Assembly (NCBI GenBank): GCA_963848335.1
Contig: CAWKDD010000001.1
Span: 1,240,001 to 1,304,000, forward strand
Source of the DNA: Chersky-840 sp963848335
GTDB taxonomy: Bacteria; Actinomycetota; Acidimicrobiia; Acidimicrobiales; UBA8190
Reading direction: 5' to 3'
Length of the DNA stretch: 64,000 nucleotides
The position numbers and the translations under genes were made by a program. Below are positions 44,253 through 52,375 of this stretch, piece after piece; position 1 is the stretch's first letter; every line of letters starts with the position of its first letter. A model generated the notes under the pieces. It was given only the letters and a program-made list of their open reading frames with translations. It made no database searches and was not told the origin of the DNA.

Positions 44253-44258
44253 ATTGTA
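44253..44258 (-). promoter_or_regulatory. candidate -10 box of the L,D-transpeptidase gene
   Basis: The minus strand reads TACAAT at 44258-44253, 19 bp before the ATG at 44234, in an otherwise GC-rich segment. No clear -35 is present. Initiation about 12 bp before the start codon is predicted. Confidence 0.35.
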
Positions 44259-44322
44259 CCCGTAGCCAAGCGATCCCCATGGTCGGTCCTGGGCATTTCT
44301 TCGTCATCGGCCCGACTTTCTT

Positions 44323-46758
44323 TCACGTGGGACGTGCCGGTCGCGTTGTCGAAGCGTTGATGGCACCCACGACTCCCTCGCTTATCCCCTCGATCCGCCG
44401 GGGGTCTGTCACCTTGCCGCCCGTCGCCGCGTCCCGGACGTAGAAGGCGTCCACGACCTCGTAGCCGGAGGTCGACACCCTGGCCGCCACGACGTCGAGG
44501 TCGAGGGCGAAGAGGGTGGCTGTGATCCTGTGCAGAAGCCCGACGTCGTCCTCGGCCCTGATCTCCACCACCGACGAACCCGAAGAAGCAGCGTTGTCCA
44601 CGGTGACCCGCACCTCCACCGGGCGCGACGACACCGATCGCCGCCCGTCCGCGTAGGCGCGGACCTGCTCGGCCAGCCGCTCCTGGAGCGGGAACGTCCC
44701 GCGCAGGACGGCGTCGAGCTCGTCGGCGACGCGTTCGAAGTCCGGCCAGCGGCCACGCGACGGCTCGACCACGAAGGTCTCCACCGCGTAGCCCTCTTCG
44801 CCGGCGACGTCGGCCGAGCGGACGTCGAGACCGCGCAGGGCGAACACACCGGCGACCGACGACAGCAGTCCGGGCCGGTCGCGTGCCACCACCGTGACGT
44901 TGGGGACATCGGCGGCCACCACCGAGCGGCCCAGGCGCTCGACCTGGCGCATGAGGGCACGGTACCGGTCCGAGATCAGCGGCTCGGCCCGGCGCAGCTC
45001 GCCGCTCTCGAGGTAGGCCTTCACGCGGCGCACCAGGTCGGCGACGAGCCCCGCCTTCCACTGGCCCCAGGCGGCGGGCCCGGTGGCGTTGCTGTCGGCC
45101 TCGGTGAGCGCCGCCAGCAGCTCCAGCTGGGTGCGGTCCTGGACGGCCGCGGCCACGGCCTCCACGGTGGCGGGGTCGTCGAGGTCCCGCCGGGTGGCGA
45201 CTTCGGAGAGGAGGAGGTGGTTGCGCACCAGCCCGGTCAGGACCGCCACGTCCTGCGGTACGAAACCCATCCGGCGGCCCATCTCGCCCACGATGCGCAC
45301 CCCCGCTTCGGTGTGGTCCCCTGGGAAGCCCTTTCCGATGTCGTGCAGCAGTGCCCCCACGAGAAGCAGGTCGGGACGGTCCACACCGGCGGTGAGGGCC
45401 GCCGCCTGGGCGGCGGCTTCGAGGAGGTGCCGATCTACGGTGAAGCGGTGATAGGCGTTGCGCTGGGGCCGGTTGCGCACCGCCGCCCACTCCGGGATCA
45501 GCCCCACCAGCAAGCCACGCTGGTCCAGGGCTTCGAGCGGGGGAATGGCGGCCGGGCCGGTGGCGAGCACGCGGACCAGCGCGTCTCGCAGGGCACTCGG
45601 CCACGGGTCCGGCGGTGGGGCCGGCACTGCCGCCATCGCCTCGAGCGAGCCCCGCCCGATCGGGAGATGGTTCTCGGCGGCGACGGCGGCAACCCGGAAC
45701 GCCAGCGACGGGTCGTCTCCGGGACGGGTCCCCGGTTCGAGGACGACCTCCCCCGTTGCGTCGCGACCCTCGACCTTTTCGATGGCGATGCCCGCTTCGA
45801 CGGGGACGAGGACGGCGGCGGCGTCGCGATGGACGGCGGCCGCGTCACGCGTGGGCCACAATCGTCGTCGGGGACGCGCCGTCGCCCACGTCGAGCGGCG
45901 GCGCCAGACGTCGTCGGTCACCCAGGCGACGGTCCGGCCCGCTTCTGCGATCGACGCCATGAGCGCGTCGGCGTCGTGGTATCCGAGTGCTGCGGCCACC
46001 TGGTCCTGTTCCTGGAGGAGGAGACGGTCGGTGGCCCGGCCGGTGGAGCGGTGCAGCTCCACGCGGGCCGCGGTCAGTGTGGAGCGCGGCCCTGACAAGG
46101 AGCCCAGGTCGACCTGCTCCGCCACGCTGTCGACGGCCAGGGATCCGGCTTGCACGGCGGCGACGTCACGCAGTCCTCCGTGTGCCTCTTTGAGGTCCGG
46201 CTCGAGCAGGAACGCCACGTCACCGTGGGCGCGGTGGCGCTCGTCGACCTGAGCGGCGAGCACGGGGAGCCATTGCGCGGCTCGATCGCGCCACTGCTCG
46301 AGCGCCGAGGCGAGCATGGGCTCCGCCACAGTGGCGTCGCCGGCCACCACGCGTCCGTCGAGGAGCCCGAGCTGCGCCCGCAGGTCCTCCCTCGCCACCG
46401 CCAGGACTTCTGAGGGCCGGCGGACGGAATGGTCGAGGCGGATGCCCTCGTCCCATACCGGGTACCAGACGGCATCGGCGACACGACGGATGTCGCGCCG
46501 CCCGTTGTGGACGAGCACGACGTCGAGGTCGCTGTAGGGGCACAGCTCGCCGCGTCCGTAGCCACCGACGGCCACGAGTGCGACGCCGCCGGGCTTGCCC
46601 TCGGTGGCCTGCTCGAGCAGACCCGCCAGCCACCGGTCGGCGCCGGCGGAGAAGGTGCGGCAGAACTCGTCGCCCTGGAGGTCCGGTCGCGCCAGCAGTT
46701 CCTGGCGCAAGGAGCGGAGAGACACAGGCGACGGTAGCACCGCTGTGCCCGGTCCCAT
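44323..46758 (-). CDS. glnD: [protein-PII] uridylyltransferase/uridylyl-removing enzyme
   Basis: 811 residues, the usual GlnD length. The N-terminal nucleotidyltransferase has VAVGGYGRGELCPYSDLDVVLVHNG (G-x-x-x-R-G-E-L...SDxD). The central HD phosphohydrolase has LLVGALLHDIGKGFPGDHTEAGVRIV. Two C-terminal ACT domains follow: NVTVVARDRPGLLSSVAGVFALRGLDV and VVEIRAEDDVGLLHRITATLFALDLDV. GlnD adds or removes UMP (or AMP in actinobacteria) on PII according to glutamine level, controlling nitrogen assimilation. No glnB or amtB is adjacent, which is unusual since actinobacteria usually keep amtB-glnK-glnD together. The start could be slightly internal (e.g. the GTG before SLRSLRQEL). Confidence 0.93.
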   Translation of the reverse strand: MGPGTAVLPSPVSLRSLRQELLARPDLQGDEFCRTFSAGADRWLAGLLEQATEGKPGGVALVAVGGYGRGELCPYSDLDVVLVHNGRRDIRRVADAVWYPVWDEGIRLDHSVRRPSEVLAVAREDLRAQLGLLDGRVVAGDATVAEPMLASALEQWRDRAAQWLPVLAAQVDERHRAHGDVAFLLEPDLKEAHGGLRDVAAVQAGSLAVDSVAEQVDLGSLSGPRSTLTAARVELHRSTGRATDRLLLQEQDQVAAALGYHDADALMASIAEAGRTVAWVTDDVWRRRSTWATARPRRRLWPTRDAAAVHRDAAAVLVPVEAGIAIEKVEGRDATGEVVLEPGTRPGDDPSLAFRVAAVAAENHLPIGRGSLEAMAAVPAPPPDPWPSALRDALVRVLATGPAAIPPLEALDQRGLLVGLIPEWAAVRNRPQRNAYHRFTVDRHLLEAAAQAAALTAGVDRPDLLLVGALLHDIGKGFPGDHTEAGVRIVGEMGRRMGFVPQDVAVLTGLVRNHLLLSEVATRRDLDDPATVEAVAAAVQDRTQLELLAALTEADSNATGPAAWGQWKAGLVADLVRRVKAYLESGELRRAEPLISDRYRALMRQVERLGRSVVAADVPNVTVVARDRPGLLSSVAGVFALRGLDVRSADVAGEEGYAVETFVVEPSRGRWPDFERVADELDAVLRGTFPLQERLAEQVRAYADGRRSVSSRPVEVRVTVDNAASSGSSVVEIRAEDDVGLLHRITATLFALDLDVVAARVSTSGYEVVDAFYVRDAATGGKVTDPRRIEGISEGVVGAINASTTRPARPT

Positions 46759-46913
46759 CGGGACCCCGGGGGCCTGGCGGTCGGGGCGTGGGGGAGAGCG
46801 ATGGTCCCCGGAGCCGGCCCGGGCTCAGCCGGCGCCGGCGGCGTCGCTCGCGACCACCCAGGGCGTAGCGTGGTGGTCGGCACCCCGGGTAGACGGGGCC
46901 GACGGAGGGTCAC

Positions 46914-47123
46914 ATGAGCGACAACGAGACAAAGGGTTCCGGGCTGAGCCTGTTCGACACCGCCCTGGTGGTGGCGGCGGTGATCGGGGGGATCTTCGTC
47001 GTGCTCTGGATCGCTCATGCCGTGTTGGGGGCGATCCTCTTCGCCTTCAAGATCGTCATCCTGGTCGTGATCGTGGCGGTGATCGTGCGCGTCGTCCACG
47101 CCTTCTCGCGTCGGGGGGACTGA
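46914..47123 (+). CDS. small membrane protein of unknown function
   Basis: 69 residues: a polar N-terminus (MSDNETKGSGLSLFD), two close hydrophobic stretches (TALVVAAVIGGIFVVLWIAHAV and LGAILFAFKIVILVVIVAVIVRVVHAF) and a basic end (SRRGD). ATG 46914 follows GGAGGG six nt upstream. Clear hydrophobic periodicity and a good ribosome-binding site support a real gene. It resembles hydrophobic small proteins found next to glycosyltransferases and GlnD in actinobacteria only in a general way. Confidence 0.7.
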   Translation: MSDNETKGSGLSLFDTALVVAAVIGGIFVVLWIAHAVLGAILFAFKIVILVVIVAVIVRVVHAFSRRGD

Positions 47124-47161
47124 GGCGTCGCTGCACCTGAAGTGGGTGCAGCCGACCTTTC

Positions 47162-48190
47162 TCAGCGCTGGGTGAGCTCCCGGTAGAGCTCGATGTGGTC
47201 GGCGACCATGCGCTTGGTGGAGAAGTAGCCTTCCACCGCGGCCCGGCAGTCGGTGCGCAAGAGCTGGTCGACATTCCCCAAGGCCTCGGCCATCGACGTC
47301 TCGTCTTCGCACAGGAAGCCGGTCTTGCCGTCCTCCACGACCTCCGGGACCGCACCTTCGGGGAACGCCAGCACGGGTGTGCCACAAGCCATGGACTCGA
47401 GCATCACCATCCCGAACGGCTCGTTCCATCGGATGGGGAAGAGCAGGGCGCGGGCCTGCGACAGCAGCCGCAACTTGTGCTCGTGGGGGACCTCGCCCAG
47501 GTAGACGGCGTCGGGTCCCAGCAGTGGGGCGACCTGCTCCTCGAAGTACGAGCGCTCCCATTGCTCGCGCATCTTCGCCGCCAGCAGGACGCGCATCCCC
47601 GCCTTGCGGGCCACTTCGATGGCGCGGTGAGCGCCTTTGTCCGGCGCCATCCGCCCCAGGAAGAGGCAGAACTCGCCGTCGTCGTCACCCGTCCCGTCCC
47701 CGAAGGGGAAGGCCGACGCGTCCAGGCCGTGGTGGATCACCCGCGCGATGGGGACGTCGGGGGCCGCCCGGTGCTGGGCGTGGGAGATGCACACGATGGG
47801 AACACGTGGCGCCAGCACCCGGTAGAGGTCGGTGAGCTCGTCGTTGAAAGGCCCGTGGATGGTGGTGACGACGGGAAGGTCGGGGTAGCGCTCGGCGTAG
47901 AACGGTCCCATCACGGTGTGGTCGTGGACCACGTCGAAGTCGGAGACGGCCTCGTAGGCGTGGACCACGTGCCGAAGCTCGGGTACGGCCATGCCTATCC
48001 GCATCCCCTCGGCGTGCTCGAGCGCCCAGCGCTTGGGCACCGGGCAGGTCGAGTCCCCCGTGGTGAACAACACGATGTCCTGGCCGGCTTCCACGAGTCC
48101 TCGGGCCATCTGGTCCACCACGAGCTCGATCCCCCCGTACAGGGGGGGTGGGATCGGCGTCCACGGGGGGGCGATGAGCGCGATCCGCAT
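47162..48190 (-). CDS. GT4-family glycosyltransferase
   Basis: 342 residues from ATG 48190 (MRIALIAPPWTPIPPPLYGGIELVV). GT-B fold: the N-terminal domain has VEAGQDIVLFTTGDS and the acceptor-side FDVVHDHTVMGPFYAERYPDLPVVTTIHGPF. The C-terminal donor domain has FCLFLGRMAPDKGAHRAIEVARKAGM and the EX7E motif EPFGMVMLESMACGTPVLAFPEGAVPEVVEDGKTGFL. It should transfer a sugar from a nucleotide-sugar in the cytosol, as for trehalose or glycolipid synthesis; acceptor unknown. Confidence 0.9.
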   Translation of the reverse strand: MRIALIAPPWTPIPPPLYGGIELVVDQMARGLVEAGQDIVLFTTGDSTCPVPKRWALEHAEGMRIGMAVPELRHVVHAYEAVSDFDVVHDHTVMGPFYAERYPDLPVVTTIHGPFNDELTDLYRVLAPRVPIVCISHAQHRAAPDVPIARVIHHGLDASAFPFGDGTGDDDGEFCLFLGRMAPDKGAHRAIEVARKAGMRVLLAAKMREQWERSYFEEQVAPLLGPDAVYLGEVPHEHKLRLLSQARALLFPIRWNEPFGMVMLESMACGTPVLAFPEGAVPEVVEDGKTGFLCEDETSMAEALGNVDQLLRTDCRAAVEGYFSTKRMVADHIELYRELTQR

Positions 48191-48334
48191 GGACCGATTC
48201 AACCACTTCGACGACCCTGGCCCACGCATCTTCCCTCCACGGAAGGCGCCGCCACGAGCATCGGGGTCGGTGTACTCGCCGAAGGGCTCCGTCGGGGACG
48301 GCCGATGCGAGCAGATAGGCTCGCCGCACGGCGC

Positions 48335-48406
48335 GGCGGCGTGGCCGAGTGGTTTAGGCAGGGGCCTGCAAAGCCCCGTACGGCGGTTCGATTCCGCCCG
48401 CCGCCT
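48335..48406 (+). tRNA. trnC: tRNA-Cys (anticodon GCA)
   Basis: 72 nt. Acceptor GGCGGCG (48335-48341) pairs fully with CGCCGCC (48399-48405). The anticodon stem GGGGC/GCCCC encloses loop CTGCAAA with anticodon GCA at 48368-48370. T-stem GGCGG/CCGCC has loop TTCGATT. Discriminator T73 at 48406, a tRNA-Cys identity base. CCA is not encoded. Confidence 0.95.
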
Positions 48407-48454
48407 CTGGTGACCGAGTCGGGTCGATCGGCACCGTGACGACAAGGAGATGGA

Positions 48455-48784
48455 ATGGCGGTAGTAGGGGACCGGGTCCAAGTTCCTTCCAAGCGAGTGG
48501 GTCAGTTGCCCCGGGAAGGGGTCGTGACCGGCGTCAGCGGCGGTCTGTTGCGGGTCACGTGGTCCGGCGGGGAAGAGTCCACGATCACCCCTTCGATGGG
48601 TTCGTTGATCGTGGTGGGAAGGGTGAAGACAGGGGTCAAGAAGGGTGTCGCCCCGGCCAAGACCCCTTCGAAGAAGGCCGGCAAGGCGCTCGTCAAGAAG
48701 ACGGCCAAGACGGCCGGGAAGACCGTCAAGCAGTCCTCCAAGACCTCGTCCAAGCGGTCGGGAGGGCACAAGCGAGGCAGGTGA
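48455..48784 (+). CDS. DUF1918-domain protein with Lys-rich histone-like tail
   Basis: 109 residues; ATG 48455 with AAGGAGA nine nt upstream. The N-terminal 55 residues are the DUF1918 beta-barrel (GDRVQVPSKRVGQLPREGVVTGVSGGLLRVTWSGGEESTITPSMGSLIVVG), common in actinobacteria. Unlike most members it continues with a 50-residue Lys/Ala/Ser/Thr tail of AKTPSKKAGKALVKKTAKTAGK type, like histone H1 tails or HU-extensions. The tail would bind nucleic acid without sequence preference (inference). The gene starts 49 bp downstream of tRNA-Cys. Confidence 0.8.
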   Translation: MAVVGDRVQVPSKRVGQLPREGVVTGVSGGLLRVTWSGGEESTITPSMGSLIVVGRVKTGVKKGVAPAKTPSKKAGKALVKKTAKTAGKTVKQSSKTSSKRSGGHKRGR

Positions 48785-48817
48785 GCAGAGGGCTGCCCAT
48801 CGCCGCCGCCCTGGCGG

Positions 48818-49684
48818 TCAGGTCCTGGGGGTCTTGGCGTAGTCCCATACGAGGGAGGACTCCTCGCTCGTTCCGAGGAGCAGCTTTCCGGGATGCTGCT
48901 TGTCGATGTGGCCGATGAGCCCGTTGTAGATCGAATAGCCACACAGCTCTTGCAGGCGTCGGGGAAACCGGCCCACGGTGTCGAGCGGGATGCCGAGTTG
49001 CTGGTTCTCCTGCTGGCGCATGTATCCGGCGCAGTAGTTCATGGCGATCCCGACGCGGCGCGCACCGGTTCTGTTGGCTCCACCGCCGTGCCACAAGCTT
49101 CCGACCCAGACCAGCACACCCCCCTTGGCCATCTCGGCGGGCATGGAGTCGTAGTGCTCCAGCAGATTGGGGGAGTGGTCGGCGAGATGGGTGCCCGGAC
49201 ACAGGCGGGTGGCGCCGTTCTCCTCGGTGAAGTCGGTGATGGCCCACATCGTGTTGCAGATGAGCGGCGGGTGGGGCTTGGGCAGGGGGATGAGCTGGTC
49301 GTCTGAATGGATGGGCTGGGCGTCCTCCTCGGATCCGATGGCGATCGAGGACAACGACGAGATGAGGAGGCCCGGGTCGAGGACTGCCTCGACCACGGGG
49401 AGGACATTGGGGTGGACGGGGATCCTCTCGTAAAGAGGTCCGTGGACCAGGAGGTTGTAGATACGCGTCGTCCGACGGCCCTCGAAGAGGTTGTCGGCCG
49501 GGACGGTACCGAGGTCGTGCTCGAGACGGAGGAGGTCCTCGGCGATGGCGTCGACGAAGGCGGGGTCGATGGCGTTCTCGATGACCGACCAGCCCTGGGT
49601 CCGTACCCGTTCTGCGTGTGCTGCTATGGCGGGGTCGTCCAGGGTACGTCGGTCCGGTGCGACCGCGGCCGCAGCTCTGTCCAT
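48818..49684 (-). CDS. phytanoyl-CoA dioxygenase (PhyH) family protein
   Basis: 288 residues. Fe(II)/2-oxoglutarate oxygenase jelly roll: TQGWSVIENAIDPAFVDAIAEDLLRL at the start, facial-triad HxD in DAQPIHSDDQLIPLP, the distal His in WVGSLWHGGGANRTGARRVGIAMNY with the 2-oxoglutarate-binding Arg beyond it. Further signatures are WAITDFTEENGATRLCPGTH. Known members hydroxylate fatty acyl-CoA, ectoine or secondary metabolites; substrate unknown. Its start is 128 bp from tRNA-Val. Confidence 0.88.
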   Translation of the reverse strand: MDRAAAAVAPDRRTLDDPAIAAHAERVRTQGWSVIENAIDPAFVDAIAEDLLRLEHDLGTVPADNLFEGRRTTRIYNLLVHGPLYERIPVHPNVLPVVEAVLDPGLLISSLSSIAIGSEEDAQPIHSDDQLIPLPKPHPPLICNTMWAITDFTEENGATRLCPGTHLADHSPNLLEHYDSMPAEMAKGGVLVWVGSLWHGGGANRTGARRVGIAMNYCAGYMRQQENQQLGIPLDTVGRFPRRLQELCGYSIYNGLIGHIDKQHPGKLLLGTSEESSLVWDYAKTPRT

Positions 49685-49718
49685 GATTGCTCCCGCTAGA
49701 TTGGCTGAACCGGCAGCC

Positions 49719-51405
49719 TCAATGGTGCCACGAGGCCGGTCGAGCCGCGGTGCTGGTGGAGCCGCGGTGCCGGGAGGGTTCTCGACGGGGGCGGTGGTAT
49801 GGTCCTAGCCACGGGCCGTTGGCGCAGTTGGTAGCGCACTTGCATGACGCGCAAGGGGTCAGAGGTTCGAGTCCTCTACGGCCCACCACATCGTCGTATT
49901 CGAACTTCGGCACAGAGAAGAGGAGATCGAAGGGTTCCTTGTAGGCCGCTTCGACGACGTGGCCGTTCCGTACGCGGACGTCGTCGAGCACGGCGGCGTT
50001 GAACAGCCGCCTCGTCCGGTCGCTTCCTCGCCGGTAGGCGGTGGCACAGCGGGTGGAGAAACGCAGCGCGAGGTCCATGACCTCTTGCCAGTCGTCGAGG
50101 CTCGCGTCGAGGGTGGCTTGGCGGGACTCGATGGCACGTAGCTCGGCACCGATGCGCTCCTGCTCGCGCCGGAGCATCGCGACGTCGATGGCGTTGGCGT
50201 AGTAGGCCTCCATGAGCTTGAAGCGTTCGGACTCGGCGTGCTCGTGGCGCTGTGCGAGCAGCTCGCGCTCAGCGGTCGTGTCCTCGTGGTGGGTCGCCAC
50301 TTCTGTGGCGATCGCCTCCCGCAGGCCCTCGGCCCAGTCGGCTGGCACCTCGATGCGGCCGTAGAGGTCCTCGACCTCGGCTTCGAGCTGGTCGGCGGCG
50401 ACGTAGCGCTCCTGGCAGCCGGTGCCGTTGCGGCGGTCCTTCTGCCCCAGGCAGTAGAAGTAGGTGTAGGTGCCCTTCGAGCGCTGGATCGAGAGTCGCC
50501 GTCCGCAGACCCCGCAGACGAGCACGCCCTTCAGGTAGTGGTGGTGCCGGCGCTCGCGCGTGCCGCGCATGGCCCGGGCGGCGAGTAGCTCTTGGACCTT
50601 GTCGAAGGTGTCCCGCTCGACGAGCGGCTCGTGGACTGCCCTCGTACTCGATGCCGTCCCATTCGACGATCCCGACGTAGGCCCGATGCGCGAGAAGCCG
50701 GGCGAGCCCCGAAACGGTGACCGCTTTGGCCGCGTAGTGGCCGGCTCGGCCCCGGTTGCGAAGGCCGCGGTCGGCCATCTCATGCGCCAGGCGCTCGACG
50801 GTCCACTCCCCGGTGGCGTACAGATCGAAAGCAACTTTGACGAGCGGGGCGCGTTCGGGGTCCGGGACGATGTGGGCCACCTGGCGCCCACCGATCGGTT
50901 CGCGGACATTGAGGTAGCCGAGGGGAGCCTTGTGCGGGTAGCCGCCGAGCTTGGCTTTCTGCCCCATGCCCTTGCGAACCTCGCTCGCCAGGTTGGCCGA
51001 GTAGAACTCGGCCATCAGCGCGTGGATGCCCTCGACCAAACGGCCCGAGGCGGTCTCGTCGAGGTTCTCGGTCACCGAGACGAGGGCCACCCCGCGGCGG
51101 CGCAGCAGCGCGCGGATGGCGACGTGGTCCTCCATGTTGCGGGCCAGCCGGTCGACCTTGTGGACGATGACGGCCTCGATGTCGCTCTCCTCGCCGATCC
51201 GCGCCAGCATGGCGCGGAGCTGTGGCCGGTCGGCCGTCCGGGCCGACTCGCCCTTGTCCACGTACTCGTCCACGAACTCCCAGCCCTCGTCGCGGATGCG
51301 GCGCACGCACGCCTCGCGCTGGGCGGCGATCGAGAAGCCGTCCTCGGTCAGGTCCTTCTCGGCCTGCTCCTTGGTCGAGACCCGCAGGTAGATCACGCAA
51401 CGCAT
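49719..51405 (-). CDS. large serine recombinase (integrase), frame-disrupted, reading through attL
   Basis: ATG 51405 begins MRCVIYLRVSTKEQAEKDL; Ser10 is the nucleophile. The catalytic domain continues through DEYVDKGESARTADRPQLRAML and IEAVIVHKVDRLARN. The recombinase domain (about 160-260) and zinc beta-ribbon (LKGVLVCGVCGRRLSIQ ... YFYCLGQKD ... NGTGC) follow, then a coiled coil and a C-terminal region ending VPKFEYDDVVG. One extra base near 50640 shifts the frame (+1, restoring DGIEYEAVHEPLVERDTFDK); removing it leaves 562 codons. After VVG the frame crosses the att core, runs antisense through tRNA-Val and stops at 49719 in host DNA, adding about 50 host-encoded residues. It should catalyse integration at attP x attB; excision normally needs a directionality factor. 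Confidence 0.9.
49813..49885 (+). tRNA. trnV: tRNA-Val (anticodon GAC), integration target of the adjacent element
   Basis: 73 nt. Acceptor GGGCCGT (49813-49819) pairs with ACGGCCC (49878-49884). D-stem GCGC/GCGC; anticodon stem CTTGC/GCAAG with loop ATGACGC, anticodon GAC at 49846-49848. T-stem AGAGG/CCTCT, loop TTCGAGT. Discriminator A 49885 is followed by CCA (49886-49888). The 3' end overlaps the 12-bp core (49876-49887) duplicated at 55395-55406, so integration preserves the tRNA gene. Confidence 0.95.
49876..49908 (+). other. attL: core plus right half of the reconstructed attP
   Basis: The 12-bp core CTACGGCCCACC (49876-49887) in the tRNA 3' end is followed by ACATCG and the arm TCGTATTCGAACTTC (49894-49908), the reverse complement of the arm at 55376-55390. 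Host sequence is to the left. Confidence 0.8.
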
Positions 51406-51745
51406 CGGCCACCTCCTTTGCCAATCGATCCATCAGACCTCTGCCCGCACGGCAGAGCAAGGCCCTCGGCGCGGACTTCAAGGGCCAGGGCGACGAGTGC
51501 CCGGGCCAACGGCCGCAGTGCCTCGGCCGAGGGCACCGAGCCGCCGGTTTGGTGCCCATCTCGCGGATGGCGGGGGACCAGGTCGGCCGGGTCCGCCGCA
51601 TGTGGGGGACGGGCTGGCCGGGCGACGTCGTCGCCTCGCGGATGGCGGGGGTCATGCGGGGGACCGCACTCGGGATCAGGAGTTGCCGCACGTCGCTCGG
51701 TCCGATGACCTCGCGGATGGTGGAGGCGTCGTGCAGGTGCGCCAT
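51393..51745 (-). CDS. small repeat-containing protein upstream of the recombinase, frame-disrupted
   Basis: ATG 51745 starts MAHLHDASTIREVIGPSDVRQLL. A segment around an IRE motif recurs three times (STIREVIG, PAIREATT, PAIREMGT), mirrored in DNA by CTCGCGGATGG copies. Third-position GC is high in this frame until about 51540, then in the -1 frame (SAEALRPLARALVALALEVRAEGLALPCGQ), which ends at 51393, overlapping the recombinase start by 13 nt. One missing base near 51530-51545 would unite them into 118 codons. Overlap with the integrase suggests translational coupling; a DNA-binding directionality factor would fit, but no known fold is evident. Confidence 0.45.
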
Positions 51746-51802
51746 TCCGGGTGTCGCCGGCTCCAGTCGGCCGGCTCTCGGCGTGTCGGCCGGCGGCGTG
51801 GC

Positions 51803-52375
51803 TCACTGGCGCCCGCTTTCGATGCGACCAAGCCGCTCGGCGACGAGGACCAGCGAGTCCCCAAGCTCGGCCGGGAGGACTGGGGATTGCTGGTTGGGGA
51901 CGAGCTCCCCTTCGCAGAGCGGGCAGCGTGCCGGTCCGCCGTAGCGGCGCCGGTCGGGATCGTCGTGGCGGACGATGGCGCAGTCGACGCAGACCACCAG
52001 GTGCTGGGCGTCGTAGTCCGCTTCCAGCGCGGCCCGCGAGGTGGCGAGGCGCCGATGCAGTGGCAGGGCTCGGAGCGCGTCAGCGACCCCGGCGTCGCGG
52101 TGAGTCTCGTAGTCGAGCGCCGCCTCAGCTGCTGCCGAACGGGCGTCGGGTCCTGGCTCACGCTCGAGGCGCCAGGCCCGGACCACGGTCCCGTCGGCGA
52201 GGTCGGCGGCCGGTCGGCGTAGACGTGGGTCGTTCGTGTTCTCGGCCGCTCGGTCGAGCAATCTGGTGGCCTGTTCGGCCCACATGCTCCCGGTACAGGG
52301 CGCGCCATCCGGACACCACTTGCACAGGTGAGGGCGGCCAGCCGGAGCGTCCGTCGCCCTCGACCCACCAGGCAT
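51803..52375 (-). CDS. Cys-rich (zinc-binding) element protein of unknown function
   Basis: 190 residues from ATG 52375; ATG 52285 (MWAEQATRLLDRAAENTND) is an alternative because the first 217 bp overlap the preceding gene in another frame. Near the N-terminus is LCKWCPDGAPCTGSMW. The middle is helical (RRPAADLADGTVVRAWRLE ... LHRRLATSRAALEADYDAQ). The C-terminal third has CVDCAIVRH and, 18 residues later, CPLCEGELVP: two CxxC pairs forming a probable zinc ribbon. It lies between the Replic_Relax gene and the small repeat protein on the same strand. No family recognised. Confidence 0.6.
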   Translation of the reverse strand: MPGGSRATDAPAGRPHLCKWCPDGAPCTGSMWAEQATRLLDRAAENTNDPRLRRPAADLADGTVVRAWRLEREPGPDARSAAAEAALDYETHRDAGVADALRALPLHRRLATSRAALEADYDAQHLVVCVDCAIVRHDDPDRRRYGGPARCPLCEGELVPNQQSPVLPAELGDSLVLVAERLGRIESGRQ

